64,000 nt of DNA from Betaproteobacteria bacterium (GCA_016709965.1 JADJLT010000001.1:2129001-2193000), one strand, 5' to 3'. Numbered from the stretch's first letter, positions 1-9,896 are shown. The notes: a model not told the origin generated them from the sequence alone. Translations and numbers: made by a program.

Positions 1-642
1 AAACGACAACGCTTGATGCTGACCAGGGAAGAACTGCACCTTCTCTTGAACGCCGGCATGCGCAAGCGCAATTCGCTGATCATCCGCATCCTGCTGGCCA
101 CCGCTGTGCGCAGCGCGGAACTCTACAAGGCGAAGTGGGAGGACGTTTACCTCGACGAGGCGCGCTGGCGCATCCCGAAAAGCAAGACCGGCCCTGCGAT
201 GGATATCCCGCTGGCGCCTGTCGTCGTCGGGTGGTTCCGGGAACTGCGAGAGATGGCCGGCGAGTCGGCCTATGTGCTGCCCGCCTGGACACGGGGCCGC
301 GCTGCGCGAAACGGTGGCGATACCCACGTCAGCAAGGACAGCATCCGTGAAACGATCGGCTACTGGCTCGACACCGACAAGCCGGCGGTGCGCCGCTTCA
401 CGCCGCACGACCTGCGCAGCACGATGAAGTCACACATGCGGGCGCTGGGTGTGCCGAGGGACATCTCCGAGATGTGCCTAAATCACAAGCTGTCGGGCGT
501 GGAGGGGATTTACGACCAACATACCTACTTCGACGAGCGCAAGGAGGCATTGGAAAAGTGGGCTCAATTTCTTGTGGCATGCGAGTCCGCGAGCAATGCG
601 GTGCCGATCACTGTGGCAAAGGCAGTTCAAGGGCCTGATTGA
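1..642 (+). CDS. P4-type tyrosine integrase, 5' end outside window
   Basis: The reading frame is open back to base 1, so this is the C-terminal catalytic half of a longer integrase. Visible catalytic residues are the first arginine in ATAVRSAEL, the HDLRST box (H-x-x-R), the histidine in LNHKLSG and the tyrosine in the P4-like ending IYDQHTYFDERKEALEKW. Such enzymes integrate genomic islands, usually at tRNA genes. It points toward the hydrolase cargo at 1-11 kb, which may be its element; no tRNA or att repeat was seen nearby. An internal TTG at 13 is not a credible start. Confidence 0.85.
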   Translation, partial: KRQRLMLTREELHLLLNAGMRKRNSLIIRILLATAVRSAELYKAKWEDVYLDEARWRIPKSKTGPAMDIPLAPVVVGWFRELREMAGESAYVLPAWTRGRAARNGGDTHVSKDSIRETIGYWLDTDKPAVRRFTPHDLRSTMKSHMRALGVPRDISEMCLNHKLSGVEGIYDQHTYFDERKEALEKWAQFLVACESASNAVPITVAKAVQGPD

Positions 643-1107
643 ATGGTTGAGGAGCAATGCGAGGCACTGCGTGGCGGCAGAAGTTCAAGAAATGCGGCTC
701 GTTTAAGGATGAGGTGCAGGCAATTGCCAAGGCTCAGCGTGGGCAGAGTAGACGGCTGCAGGTCGGCCAATCCGGCCGTTGAGGGTAAGTCGGACGTAGG
801 GCGGATGTCGCACAGTTTGCTGCCGTTGGCGGGCTGGCATCCCTGAGCGCACCTCGCCCCGCGGCATACCGGACATATGCCTAGCCAAAGAGCGCTTGGC
901 GCATCGGGAAATCACCACCAGCATGCTCTTCCGTCACAACTTGATCGACATTCTGCACCACAAGCTACCCAGCAAGGTCAAATACCGATGGCGACCGCGT
1001 CGCCATGATCGAAGAGCGACACCGACGACGATAATCTATGTAGTTTGCCTACTCAAACAGCTTGAATCCCTTGTGCATCAAATTGAAAACAAACTGACAA
1101 AGTAGAA
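643..1107. other. Intergenic, no gene recognised
   Basis: Only short frames without a ribosome binding site or recognisable motif occur here. No tRNA, att repeat or strong hairpin was seen. Confidence 0.5.
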
Positions 1108-1833
1108 TTACCTAGGTATCCGAACAATCTTTCGTTCTGCGTCGGATTTACGCAGTTCTATTGTCTTGATGATCCAATACGCTGCAAATACCCACACGGC
1201 GGCCCATTCGACACCAAGGATGAAGATGTTTGTCTTTGTTTCAAACACGTAATGACCAAAGTTGAGGACAAGAGCAGCAGTGGACGGCAAGGCGACCATG
1301 AGAACTCCGAGAAGCCAGTAGGTCCACTTGTAGCGTCTTCTAACTGTCAAGTCAGTGACTAGGTGTAATGTATCTCCAGAGCGCCTGATGCAAACGTACG
1401 CTATGGCGACAAAGAAAAGGATTGCACAAGTTCCGTGCAACACTGGATTCGTATATGTGATGGGGGCATATTCCGGTCCCTCCATTGGGAAGATAGCTAT
1501 CCCAATGGAAAGAATTCCAGCCACGTTCAGAGCGATGTTTTCTCTTGAAGTGAATCCCTTGTAGAGATAGAGAAAAGAGCCAATTGCGAAAAGTCCACCG
1601 ACAAACGCGTTTCTCATCGGGGTGTGATAGTAAGCGCTGAGCGAGCCCTGAAGCTCCGTCCCCGCAATTACGCCCCCGCCAATACATAGCAGTAGTGGAA
1701 ATAGTAGCGCGATGACCCCCATACCCAGGCGCAACCCAAAGTATGTTGACAGCACATGCCGCTGGAGACTCTCGTCGAATTGGTCGATTTGTTCCATGAC
1801 TTTTCTCCTGAGTTTGATTACCGCATCAGTCAT
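1108..1833 (-). CDS. Multi-pass membrane protein, unknown function
   Basis: A 241-residue protein with a soluble N-terminus of about 30 residues, then roughly six hydrophobic segments (for example around GMGVIALLFPLLLCIGGGVI and ILFFVAIAYVCI). The loop GSLSAYYHTPMRNAFVGG looks like a conserved family signature, but I cannot name the family. It lies 46 bp downstream of another small membrane protein on the same strand, so the two may be co-transcribed. No catalytic motif is evident. Confidence 0.7.
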   Translation of the reverse strand: MTDAVIKLRRKVMEQIDQFDESLQRHVLSTYFGLRLGMGVIALLFPLLLCIGGGVIAGTELQGSLSAYYHTPMRNAFVGGLFAIGSFLYLYKGFTSRENIALNVAGILSIGIAIFPMEGPEYAPITYTNPVLHGTCAILFFVAIAYVCIRRSGDTLHLVTDLTVRRRYKWTYWLLGVLMVALPSTAALVLNFGHYVFETKTNIFILGVEWAAVWVFAAYWIIKTIELRKSDAERKIVRIPR

Positions 1834-1879
1834 GCCTGAATTGGAATAGCTGGCAAACTTTGGTTGGCTTCTACGTTAA

Positions 1880-2287
1880 CTATCTTAGGGGGCCGAAAAT
1901 AACGAGACTTGAACAGATCATTCCTGTTGCAAACAACGATATCCACATAAACACTTTCGCCAACGATCCCCATTCTTTCCAGTTTGTTGTCCGAACTCCC
2001 GAATTAAGCAGAACGGCAAATGCGCCGCCGTTACTTAGAATGCCTATCCAGACTGTATCGGACGGATAAATTTTGTCTTGCTGCGACTGCAAGCCAAAAA
2101 AGTAGCAGAGCGCGAGTGATAGGTAGGCCATTCCCAAGAGCCGGAGGAAAATCTCTGGCTGTTGAACAGGGAATCCCAGTTTTCGGAGCCCATCCAACGG
2201 AATCAACATTAGTGGAATGGACCAAAGCAATAATGTGAGTGCAATCTTTACGACGAGCACTATTTCCAAAGGCTGCATATGCTGCAT
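1880..2287 (-). CDS. Small four-helix membrane protein, unknown
   Basis: 135 residues, mostly hydrophobic, with about four membrane segments. The start at 2287 is preceded on its strand by AGGAGAG at good spacing. It is followed closely by the larger membrane protein at 1108-1833, giving a two-gene minus-strand unit. No family was recognised. Confidence 0.65.
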   Translation of the reverse strand: MQHMQPLEIVLVVKIALTLLLWSIPLMLIPLDGLRKLGFPVQQPEIFLRLLGMAYLSLALCYFFGLQSQQDKIYPSDTVWIGILSNGGAFAVLLNSGVRTTNWKEWGSLAKVFMWISLFATGMICSSLVIFGPLR

Positions 2288-2952
2288 GTACTCTCCTCAC
2301 ATTCTTGTCTTTACTCATGTTAGCCATTGTTGAATGGGGGCAATGCACAAAAACCCCTGAACAATATTCTTTTGGAATGGATTGCTATGACTATATTAAA
2401 GTTCAAATAGATTGTCGTCCGTCTTCTATATAGTTGATTATTATGTGTATTTTACGGCTATGTGACCAATGAGGAAGGTGTTGAATGAATCGTTAAAGGT
2501 CCATAAGCAAGAGAAGCTACTGTAATGGCTGTGCCGAACGCAGCGAGGAATTAGCTACAGGGACTGTGAATACTATTTCACCGATCATGGTGGCATGGGG
2601 AGTGCCCGCGAGGCTAAACCCCTCGCTGAAGTTAACCTCCAACTGCTTGGCCTATCACGGACATCTGGGAAACATAGTCGTCTCGGCCAAGTTGTTCCCG
2701 GTCCCTTTGCTCGAACGTTGACGCTGTAGAAAACTCCATTCCCAGCCCGATTCCTGGCGAAAAATACCGCCGGTCTGACTTGCGCCATTTTGCGTTTTCA
2801 TGCCTTTGAACTGGCCGACCGCAGCATACTTTCTTCAGGCTGGCCTGCGTCTCTGAATAAGATAGCTTTCTTCTCCCTCCTATAACCCGTGGCCTAGTTA
2901 GGGGTCATAATTAAGATGCTTTCGCACCTCACACTCAAGGGAGGGATTCCAG
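2288..2952. other. Intergenic, AT-richer, no gene recognised
   Basis: A frame starting at 2239 overlaps the membrane gene antisense and lacks a start signal. The rest holds only short frames. The last bases (GGGAGG near 2940) are the ribosome binding site of the lipase gene. Confidence 0.5.
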
Positions 2953-4089
2953 ATGAACTGCCCCATTTATGCTGACTCAGTTGCAATCTTTGAGGCCGCT
3001 CGCGCGGCCTCCGATATTTATCTGACACATGAGAAGTCAGACTTTACTTACCGACGGACGGTGGAGCAATTTAGCCGACTTACCGGCGAGCTAGCTGCAG
3101 GCGTACGATACATTGATGAGGGAAGAACGGCCATAGTTGCCGTTCGTGGAACATCCCTTATAGGAAACTGGGTGTTCACTAATTTCCAGGCACACTTCAC
3201 TCAGTTCAATATTGTTGACGATAGCTTGTCGGCTGCTCCATCAACACGCTACCAGGGCGGCAATTATCGCACTCCAATTGCAGGCGCGCTGCATCAAGGG
3301 TTCTTTCGAGCCTTTAGCTGGTTGTGGTACGGGACCGAGCCAATACTCGGAAACACCGAGCCCTCACATCGAATTGGGGTTATCCGCCTGAGACGGTATG
3401 TAGCGCTCTTTATTGTCGCGCCTCTGCTTCTATGGCCCGCCACCGGATCTGTGGCAATTGCTGCTGTTATCGCTATGGCACTCGCATTCGTCTTTGTTAC
3501 AACTGAATCGGGCGTGTGGGGGGATATTTTTAGACTAAGGCCGAAGATTACCGGTGATGATCCATATCGCCAAATGGCGTCACTCAATTCATGTGACCAC
3601 GTCATATTCACCGGCCACAGTTTGGGAGGTGCTATAGCGGCAATAGCATTCGCCATGTATCGCTCCTGGTGTCAGGGTGACAATGATCGCAAGGACAACT
3701 CAATGTTAGTCACTTTTGGCGCCCCTCGAATCGGCGACATTGGATTCATGGAGGACTTCAGCTCGGTCCATAGCGGGCGATTCTGTCATGTTATTCATCC
3801 GGGCGATCCTGTTCCTGAGCTTCCACCAAATGGGCTCTTCGAACTCTGGCACCGCCGAATTTGGACACGCGGCATTTTGGGCCTTATCGTCGTTTTGCTG
3901 TTTCCCTGCTGGGCTGCGATCGGAAAGCTTTACGTTGCCAATCGAGCAGCGCGTTGGACCGCGGGCGGCCAGTGCGTGCTGGAGGGTTCGTCAACACTTG
4001 CTTTCTCAAATCACAGCATGCAGGACGTCTACTTTGCCTGGGCAAGTGCCCAACTCCACCCAGCTGAAGCCCAACTCAATCATTGTTAA
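2953..4089 (+). CDS. Class 3 lipase with inserted transmembrane hairpin
   Basis: A 378-residue alpha/beta hydrolase of the lipase class 3 (fungal lipase-like) family. The triad is visible: Ser223 in GHSLGG, Asp285 in HPGDPVPELPP and His354 in FSNHSMQD. A pair of hydrophobic stretches (about residues 148-188) is inserted before the nucleophile, and another hydrophobic segment lies near 310-330, so the enzyme is probably membrane-bound with a cytosolic or peripheral active site. The start is supported by GGGAGG 7-8 bases upstream. Substrate is unknown; neutral lipid or phospholipid is likely for the family. Confidence 0.85.
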   Translation: MNCPIYADSVAIFEAARAASDIYLTHEKSDFTYRRTVEQFSRLTGELAAGVRYIDEGRTAIVAVRGTSLIGNWVFTNFQAHFTQFNIVDDSLSAAPSTRYQGGNYRTPIAGALHQGFFRAFSWLWYGTEPILGNTEPSHRIGVIRLRRYVALFIVAPLLLWPATGSVAIAAVIAMALAFVFVTTESGVWGDIFRLRPKITGDDPYRQMASLNSCDHVIFTGHSLGGAIAAIAFAMYRSWCQGDNDRKDNSMLVTFGAPRIGDIGFMEDFSSVHSGRFCHVIHPGDPVPELPPNGLFELWHRRIWTRGILGLIVVLLFPCWAAIGKLYVANRAARWTAGGQCVLEGSSTLAFSNHSMQDVYFAWASAQLHPAEAQLNHC

Positions 4090-4701
4090 ACGTCCGCTTT
4101 GTCAAAACTTTACTGACCGCATAAAGGTACGGTCACCAATCAAGTCTGATGACGCTTAACAAGGAAGGGCCTGTAAAAGGAGTTTTGTCTAACCGATGTA
4201 CAAAATTCATGCGCAGACCGGGAACTCTGAGAATGCCATCGACGTCAAAGAAGTGCATTTGCATATACGATTTGACTGCCACGGTGAGCCTAAGAAATAA
4301 CAATCTGTTGTAGGCAAACAGTATATTGAGCTAGAGAGGTCTCAATCTCTGATCACGACTCCGGATCCAAACCGCAGCAGGGGGATGACATGGCAAACAA
4401 AAATGCACCGTTTCACCCGATCATCTAGTCCGCGGCTAACCGATCATTGCTGGCCAAAGCGGGATGGGACTCGAACGGCAGAATTGGCCGAGCTACAGCC
4501 TGTGGTTGGGCGCGTCGAGTGCCGCTCGATCCAAGCCCTTTCAGTCAATGAGATTTCCTATACCGTTTATCCGATTGAGATTGCTGCCATCGTGCCATTC
4601 GGACTTTTCTGGTTCATCAAGACAGCCGAAATCTCACTGTCTGAATTCGACCAAGGCGTGCCGCCAAAGCTACCTACAACGGACATCGAAGGGAACAACG
4701 C
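4090..4701. other. Relic-rich intergenic stretch
   Basis: Contains a 34-codon frame at 4196-4300 (starts MYKIHAQTGNSEN) with a distant purine-rich site, a broken hydrolase start at 4390, and a frame ending at 4705 that overlaps the next start by ATGA. The last 50 residues of that frame (SYTVYPIEIAAIVPFGL onward) look protein-like, but no complete gene can be defended. Confidence 0.45.
4390..4438 (+). pseudogene. Relic of PIIYVRGY-type alpha/beta hydrolase start
   Basis: The frame reads MANKNAPFHPII and then meets TAG. If one base is restored after the TA of that stop, it continues Y-V-R-G-Y. The motif HPIIYVRGY is, from memory, typical of the first beta strand of a group of bacterial lipase-like hydrolases. 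A ribosome-site-like GGGGGA precedes the ATG. The following sequence does not continue recognisably, so a one-base deletion plus a larger loss is inferred. Confidence 0.4.
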
Positions 4702-5478
4702 ATGATCAATGGCCCTGTCTGGGACGAACGCCAGCTCGACGGCATATCGCCAACCATCCTCGCCATTGGCGATTCCTGGTTCTGGTACCCCTTCAACAAC
4801 CTCGCCAATCCGCTCCACAGGATTCTCAACCGAAGCCGCGAGCACATCATCCTCGTCCGCGGACGAAACGGTGCCACCACGTCGGAGTACGTCAAGGGGC
4901 GCGTCCGCGAGCAGATCGAATGGGATCTCGACAAGGCTCAAGGCTACGGCCGGACCATCCAGGCAGTATTCCTATCCGGCGGCGGAAACGACTTTGCCGG
5001 CCCGGACGATATGGGCAGCATCCTGAATCCCGACTGCAGTGCGTTTTCCCGCCCTGCTGAATGCTATCGACCCGAGCAGCCAGACAAACTGATGGCCCGC
5101 GCCGTTAGCAACCTCGCGGAGGTCGCCGGTCTCGTCGCCGATAAACTGCCAGGAATACCCGTCCTCATCCACGGCTACGACTATGCCAGCCCCTGCGGAA
5201 AGGATTTCTACGGCTTAGGCCAGTGGCTCCAATATCCAATGGATACCGCAAAAATCAACCGGGGCATCCAACAAGGTGTCGTCAACGACCTCCTTGATTC
5301 CTTCGCGGAAATATTAAACGAAGCAGCGAAAGACGGCAAAAACATCCACACAGTCAATTGTCTTGGTACGCTGAAATCCGAGGAGTGGGCCAATGAACTG
5401 CACCCCATCCGATCCGGGTTTACTAAGTTGGCCAGAAAATGGGCTCCCGTGCTCCAGGCAACCAGATTGATTCCCTAA
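4702..5478 (+). CDS. SGNH/GDSL-family esterase
   Basis: 258 residues with the SGNH blocks in order: GDSW (nucleophile Ser25), GGGND (block III, about 93-97) and a C-terminal ELHP with catalytic His234. No signal peptide is visible, so it is probably cytosolic or exported by another route. Its start overlaps a relic frame through ATGA. It sits between a lipase and a phosphatase in the same orientation, suggesting a lipid/ester-processing cluster. Substrate unknown. Confidence 0.8.
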   Translation: MINGPVWDERQLDGISPTILAIGDSWFWYPFNNLANPLHRILNRSREHIILVRGRNGATTSEYVKGRVREQIEWDLDKAQGYGRTIQAVFLSGGGNDFAGPDDMGSILNPDCSAFSRPAECYRPEQPDKLMARAVSNLAEVAGLVADKLPGIPVLIHGYDYASPCGKDFYGLGQWLQYPMDTAKINRGIQQGVVNDLLDSFAEILNEAAKDGKNIHTVNCLGTLKSEEWANELHPIRSGFTKLARKWAPVLQATRLIP

Positions 5479-5525
5479 GCACCGGCAGTTCTACCTCGTA
5501 TTCTTCCGTCCCCCACAAGCAAAAA

Positions 5526-6416
5526 ATGAACGACAAATCTCTGGCCGCACTTTCTCTGGCAATCTTGCTTGCCGGCAATCCAGAGGTTTTGCTCGCCCAA
5601 TCGACAACCCCAATTCCACCTGTATTGCTGGCCGTCGGCGACATCGCCGATTGCGGGCCGGGTGCGGCCAAGACTGCAAAACTGGTCGAATCCAGGCCAG
5701 GTCTAATACTGGCGCTTGGTGATTTGGCTTATCCCAATGGGAGTCAATCCGACTTCAAGCGTTGCTTTATGCCAACCTGGGGGCCATTCGTTAAACGAAT
5801 GAAAGCGGTGCCCGGCAACCACGAGTACATGACCAACGGAGCCAAGCCGTTTTTCACGACGCTAGGCGAATCCGCAGGCCCCGCAGGTAAAGGATATTTC
5901 AGCTTTGATTTTCATGACTGGCATATCGTCGGCTTGAACAGCCACACCAAAATCGACGAGAACTCACCGCAAATCCAATGGCTCAAGCGCGATCTTGAAA
6001 CCTCCTCGGCGCGCTGCATACTCGCCTTCGTGCACCTCCCTCGCTTCAGCTCCGGAGAGGGCGGAGACAACGACGATGTTGATGCCGCCTGGCGCTTGCT
6101 GCAGCAAGCGGGGGCAAGTCTGATGCTGGTTGGCCATGACCACATCTATGAGCGCTTTGCGCCGCTGGATGCAGAGGGAAAACTCGACAAGATAAATGGC
6201 ATGCGTAGCTTTACTGTGGGAACGGGGGGCGCCTACCTGGACCAGAAACCATGGTGGCAACGCAGCAATTCAGAAGCGCTCATAACAAGCCAATGGGGCA
6301 TCCTTAAACTGGAATTGAACGCAACCAGTTACAAGTGGTCGTTCATCAACATTGATGAGAAAGTTATGGATTCAGGTCAAATGGATTGTCGACAACGAAT
6401 TGTTCAGCCTCGCTAG
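5526..6416 (+). CDS. Secreted metallophosphatase (calcineurin-like)
   Basis: From the ATG at 5526 the protein begins with a hydrophobic signal sequence ending near LLAQS. Metal-binding motifs of the purple acid phosphatase/calcineurin fold follow: GDI (Asp39), GDLAY (Asp66, Tyr69), GNHE (98-100), FVHLPRF and GHDHIYER. About 296 residues, normal for a periplasmic acid phosphatase-like enzyme. A longer in-frame version starting at 5439 overlaps the esterase gene and would bury the signal peptide, so it was rejected. Confidence 0.85.
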   Translation: MNDKSLAALSLAILLAGNPEVLLAQSTTPIPPVLLAVGDIADCGPGAAKTAKLVESRPGLILALGDLAYPNGSQSDFKRCFMPTWGPFVKRMKAVPGNHEYMTNGAKPFFTTLGESAGPAGKGYFSFDFHDWHIVGLNSHTKIDENSPQIQWLKRDLETSSARCILAFVHLPRFSSGEGGDNDDVDAAWRLLQQAGASLMLVGHDHIYERFAPLDAEGKLDKINGMRSFTVGTGGAYLDQKPWWQRSNSEALITSQWGILKLELNATSYKWSFINIDEKVMDSGQMDCRQRIVQPR

Positions 6417-6539
6417 GAATAGCGCATATCTCACTATTTTTATCGGATCTATGAATCGATATGCGGAAATCAAAGGGTGTTCGAATAATTATTGCTGTCA
6501 ACCAGTTTGGGCTGTGCGTATTGGAGTTGAGAGAGCAAA

Positions 6540-6838
6540 ATGAAAGCACTGATTTTAATACTTGGATTAATGCCCATTGTTTCAAATGCTTCGAGTGCTT
6601 GCAGCATTGTTTATAATGAAGATTTAAGCGCAGTAATTGAAGCCGCTGCTGAAGTTAAAGCAATGATTGGAAACGATAGTGAGTATTTAAAATTTGAGCG
6701 CAAATTTTCACCCAAGGCTCAAAAAGAAATTACAAGTCAGGAAACGTAAGATATGTCGGATTACTTCATGTTTTGGATGAAAGGCTTAAAGCTGAATTGG
6801 GGTACGGCCTAGATAAAATTCATGAAAACTGTAGGTAA
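6540..6838 (+). pseudogene. Internally deleted tandem copy of the downstream protease gene
   Basis: The first 70 codons (MKALILILGLMPIVSNASS, then related residues) match the N-terminus of the protease at 6934, including its upstream GAGAG site. After about 6740 the DNA jumps to sequence matching the last 30 codons of that protease (VRYVGMLHVLDERLKAELGYG-like) and ends in the same TAA. About 0.8 kb, including the catalytic residues, is missing. Out of frame at the junction, translation would stop at 6749. Confidence 0.85.
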
Positions 6839-6933
6839 GACCAAAGTGGTTGACAAAGTTCTCCTGCTTATCAGCATCATAGTTCTTGCTGCCACCCAGT
6901 TTGGTTGTGCGTATTGGAGTTAAGAGAGCCAAA

Positions 6934-8025
6934 ATGAAAGCGCTGATTTTAATGCTCAGTTTGATGCCAATGGTTTCAAGTGCTTCAAGCGATTGCAGCA
7001 TTGTTGATAATGAAGCCTTGAAATCTGTGATTGAAACAGCGGTTGAGGTTAAGGCAATGGTTGAAAACGATGATGACTATTTAAAGTTTGGGGATACATT
7101 TTCTTCTAAAGTACAAAAAGAAATCAATTCTCATGCACTTGAACCAATTAATTTCAATGAAGTGAAACACCGGCTTGATTATCATACTCTTGGGAATGTG
7201 GAAATCGAAACAAAAGATTATGATGGTTCTAGCATACTAGTAACAGGAAGTGCGATTAAAGTTGGAAAAAGTTGTGTGCTTACTACGGCTCACACCTTTT
7301 ATGGGTCAGGATTTCAGGAGACGCAATCAAGCAACCAAGGCAAATTCAATGAGAATATTGCATTTGTGATTGGTTCGGGCAAAGATGCAAAAAAACATAA
7401 AGCATCGGTCTTTTTCCAAATGACGAAAGAGGGCATTGACTTCAAAACCGAAAATTATAGAGAAATAACAATTGCTGATGGAACCGAAAGGATTGTCAGG
7501 AAAAGAGTTTTTAAAGGGCATCATGACTTGATTTTATTGAGGCTTGAAAATTATAGCGATCAATATTTCAAGAAAACTTTGCCGATCAATCCGAAAAAGC
7601 TATTTAATGGTGTGGATGAAGAGGTTGGGAAAAAAATATCATGCCATGGGTCTCCTGTGCACATGACAAGCAAAATTTACGGCTCTTGCAAGGGGAGTGA
7701 TTTTAAATGGAAGCAAGAAAATGCCAGAGTTTTTGCTGATGACACCAACTCGATGCATGGAGTTTATACGAATACGGCATTCTCAGAAGGGATGTCTGGA
7801 GGCCCTTGTTATCTCAACGATAATCCTGAGAAAGTATTTGCTCTGATTTCAAATTCCTATGGAAGGGATCACAAAGGTAATTTAGAATTACCGGTTGTCA
7901 AATTTAATACATTTAATTATAAGGCAGGAAATGTAAGGTATGTTGGAATGCTTCATGTATTAGATGAAAGACTTAAAGCTGAACTGGGTTATGGCCTAGA
8001 TAAAATTTCAGAAAATTGTAAGTAA
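6934..8025 (+). CDS. Secreted trypsin-like serine protease
   Basis: 363 residues from the ATG at 6934 (GAGAG five bases upstream). It has a signal peptide (MKALILMLSLMPMVSSASS) and a chymotrypsin-fold triad: His120 in LTTAH, Asp198 in HHDLILL and Ser288 in GMSGGPC. Several cysteines could form disulfides after export. The gene is much richer in A+T than its neighbours, a sign of recent transfer. A decayed copy lies just upstream. Target unknown; it may act in the periplasm or outside the cell. Confidence 0.85.
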   Translation: MKALILMLSLMPMVSSASSDCSIVDNEALKSVIETAVEVKAMVENDDDYLKFGDTFSSKVQKEINSHALEPINFNEVKHRLDYHTLGNVEIETKDYDGSSILVTGSAIKVGKSCVLTTAHTFYGSGFQETQSSNQGKFNENIAFVIGSGKDAKKHKASVFFQMTKEGIDFKTENYREITIADGTERIVRKRVFKGHHDLILLRLENYSDQYFKKTLPINPKKLFNGVDEEVGKKISCHGSPVHMTSKIYGSCKGSDFKWKQENARVFADDTNSMHGVYTNTAFSEGMSGGPCYLNDNPEKVFALISNSYGRDHKGNLELPVVKFNTFNYKAGNVRYVGMLHVLDERLKAELGYGLDKISENCK

Positions 8026-8032
8026 AGCATTA

Positions 8033-8048
8033 CCACGGTCAACCGGAA
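8033..8048 (+). repeat. Dispersed CCACGGTCAACCGGAA motif, copy 1
   Basis: Sixteen bases identical to a copy after xerC (58468). The first eleven also open both arms of the large palindrome at 46256-46318. It lies directly after the protease gene. Confidence 0.6.
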
Positions 8049-8073
8049 TTTTCTCCAAAAATGAAGGAATGCC

Positions 8074-9885
8074 ATGGCTTCTCCACTTCATGAAACAGCA
8101 GATTCAGTGTGCCCCACAGTGAAACAAACCGGCCGCAACCTCGTTGTCTGCTGTGACGGTACAGGCAACATCTGGAAACCCGGTCCGGACAAAACCAATG
8201 TTGCAAAGCTGTTCGAAGTGCTTGAAAAGTCGAATAGTCAGATTACCTATTACGACCCCGGCGTGGGCACCCCGGACGGCGCTCTTTCCGGCGATGAGGG
8301 TGGCGGTATTCCTTACCGCGAGACCTTGCGCCGCCTCGGGGGTTTGGCTTGGGGCGACGGGGTTTGGACGAATGTCGCAGAGGCTTATACCTTCCTGCTC
8401 CGCAACTACCAGCATGGCGACCGTATCTTCCTGTTCGGGTTCTCCCGGGGCGCATTTACCGCCCGTGCCGTTTCGGGGCTCATCCACATGTTCGGCCTGC
8501 TACGGGAAGGGCACGAGAATCTGATTCCATCGATTCTCCGTGTCTATCGAAGTAAGCAACCGTCTGAACGATCAAAAGCCGAGAGAGCAAGGGCCGCCAA
8601 GGAATTCAAGACAAACTTTGCCCGGCGGTTCTCCACCAGCGATGGTGCCACCACACAACACGTTCCGATTCACTTCATCGGTTGCTGGGACACCGTTGAG
8701 TCGGTCGGAATTTGGCAATTTCTTGGCGCAACCATTACCAGCGACCCATCCGTCAAACCGGGTTTTCATCACGTACGTCATGCGATGGCACTGGATGAGT
8801 TGCGTTGGTCCTTCAAGCCTCGCCTTTACACTCATCCCGCACGATTGCCCCCCGATGTGCGCCGAAGGAGTTTCAAACAGGTCTGGTTTCGTGGTGCTCA
8901 TTCGGACATTGGCGGCGGCTACCGGGAGGCTGGCTTATCCAACATTCCCCTGCATTGGATGGCTCGGGAATCCTATGCCCTTGGCCTGTGTATCGACCTG
9001 GAGCGACTTGAAGCGGGGCACAAGACCAACCCCTTCGATGTGTTGCACGATCAGATACTCGCCATGCCCGCTTGGGTGCTGGCAGGCATGTTCCGGCGTG
9101 GCCTTCCACGCGACTTGCAGATTCACGACTCCGTCTACCTGCGTGAAAGTCGGGAGCCCCATTTTGGGCTACCTATCCCCGCAGATGCTATCCAAGCAGA
9201 AACGCTTCTTACAGTTGGAGCTGGCGGATCGCTGAACGGGGAAGCCGAGCACGACATTCCTACTGTCAACTCATTATCAAACAGCCTGCCCAAAAAGCAG
9301 TCGTACCCCCGCTGGTTCTTGCCAACGCTGGCAATCAGTGGGCTGGTAAGTATCGTCCTGATTCGCTCTAGTTTGGGTGCAGGAGTTACGTTGGCAACTG
9401 ATTTCCAATTCGGCGTCAAACGTGGCCAATTTTCCAACCTTGGAGCAGCCTTGAGCGAGTGGCAGATTACAGAGCGTGTCAACGTAACGTCACTTCTGTG
9501 GATGGATATGCTGTTCATTGCCGCGTATTCGGTGTTTTTCACCTTGCTGCTTTTCATGCTTTTACGCTGGCGTAGCGAGAGGAGAGGTTACCCAAGCCCG
9601 ACCCTGGGAAAATTTGCATGTGCCTCGGGCCTGGGATTTCCAATTTCCGACCTGATCGAAAACTGTCTGACCTTCAAGGCGCTTGATACCTATCTACTCC
9701 GGGATACCGGCGCACACTGGATTTCACCTGGCTTAATGGAAGGCATTTATTCGCTGGGGACAACCTTTGCCGCTACCGCCAAATTTGGTTTTTTGGGATT
9801 GCTGATAGCGATAATGTTTTATTGCCTGATGACAGGTTTTTTCGGGTGTTTCCCACGTGAAGAACATAGGTGCTCCACAGATTAA
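8074..9885 (+). CDS. DUF2235 (Tle1-like) hydrolase with membrane C-terminus
   Basis: 603 residues. The N-terminal 370 residues match the DUF2235 alpha/beta hydrolase fold: the N-terminal VVCCDGTGN strand, nucleophile elbow GFSRGAF with Ser124, and FRGAHSDIGGGY late in the domain. DUF2235 includes the type VI secretion phospholipases Tle1, but most members are of unknown role. Here the C-terminal 190 residues carry about four membrane segments, unlike a typical secreted effector, so action at the cell's own membrane is more likely. GAAGGA precedes the start. Confidence 0.85.
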   Translation: MASPLHETADSVCPTVKQTGRNLVVCCDGTGNIWKPGPDKTNVAKLFEVLEKSNSQITYYDPGVGTPDGALSGDEGGGIPYRETLRRLGGLAWGDGVWTNVAEAYTFLLRNYQHGDRIFLFGFSRGAFTARAVSGLIHMFGLLREGHENLIPSILRVYRSKQPSERSKAERARAAKEFKTNFARRFSTSDGATTQHVPIHFIGCWDTVESVGIWQFLGATITSDPSVKPGFHHVRHAMALDELRWSFKPRLYTHPARLPPDVRRRSFKQVWFRGAHSDIGGGYREAGLSNIPLHWMARESYALGLCIDLERLEAGHKTNPFDVLHDQILAMPAWVLAGMFRRGLPRDLQIHDSVYLRESREPHFGLPIPADAIQAETLLTVGAGGSLNGEAEHDIPTVNSLSNSLPKKQSYPRWFLPTLAISGLVSIVLIRSSLGAGVTLATDFQFGVKRGQFSNLGAALSEWQITERVNVTSLLWMDMLFIAAYSVFFTLLLFMLLRWRSERRGYPSPTLGKFACASGLGFPISDLIENCLTFKALDTYLLRDTGAHWISPGLMEGIYSLGTTFAATAKFGFLGLLIAIMFYCLMTGFFGCFPREEHRCSTD

Positions 9886-9896
9886 GGAGAGCAATC

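Noticed and set aside
643..846. 67-codon frame immediately after the integrase
   Set aside because: No start signal or recognisable content; it simply follows the stop codon.
2239..2433. 64-codon plus-strand frame with a membrane-like segment
   Set aside because: It overlaps the supported minus-strand membrane gene and lacks a ribosome binding site.
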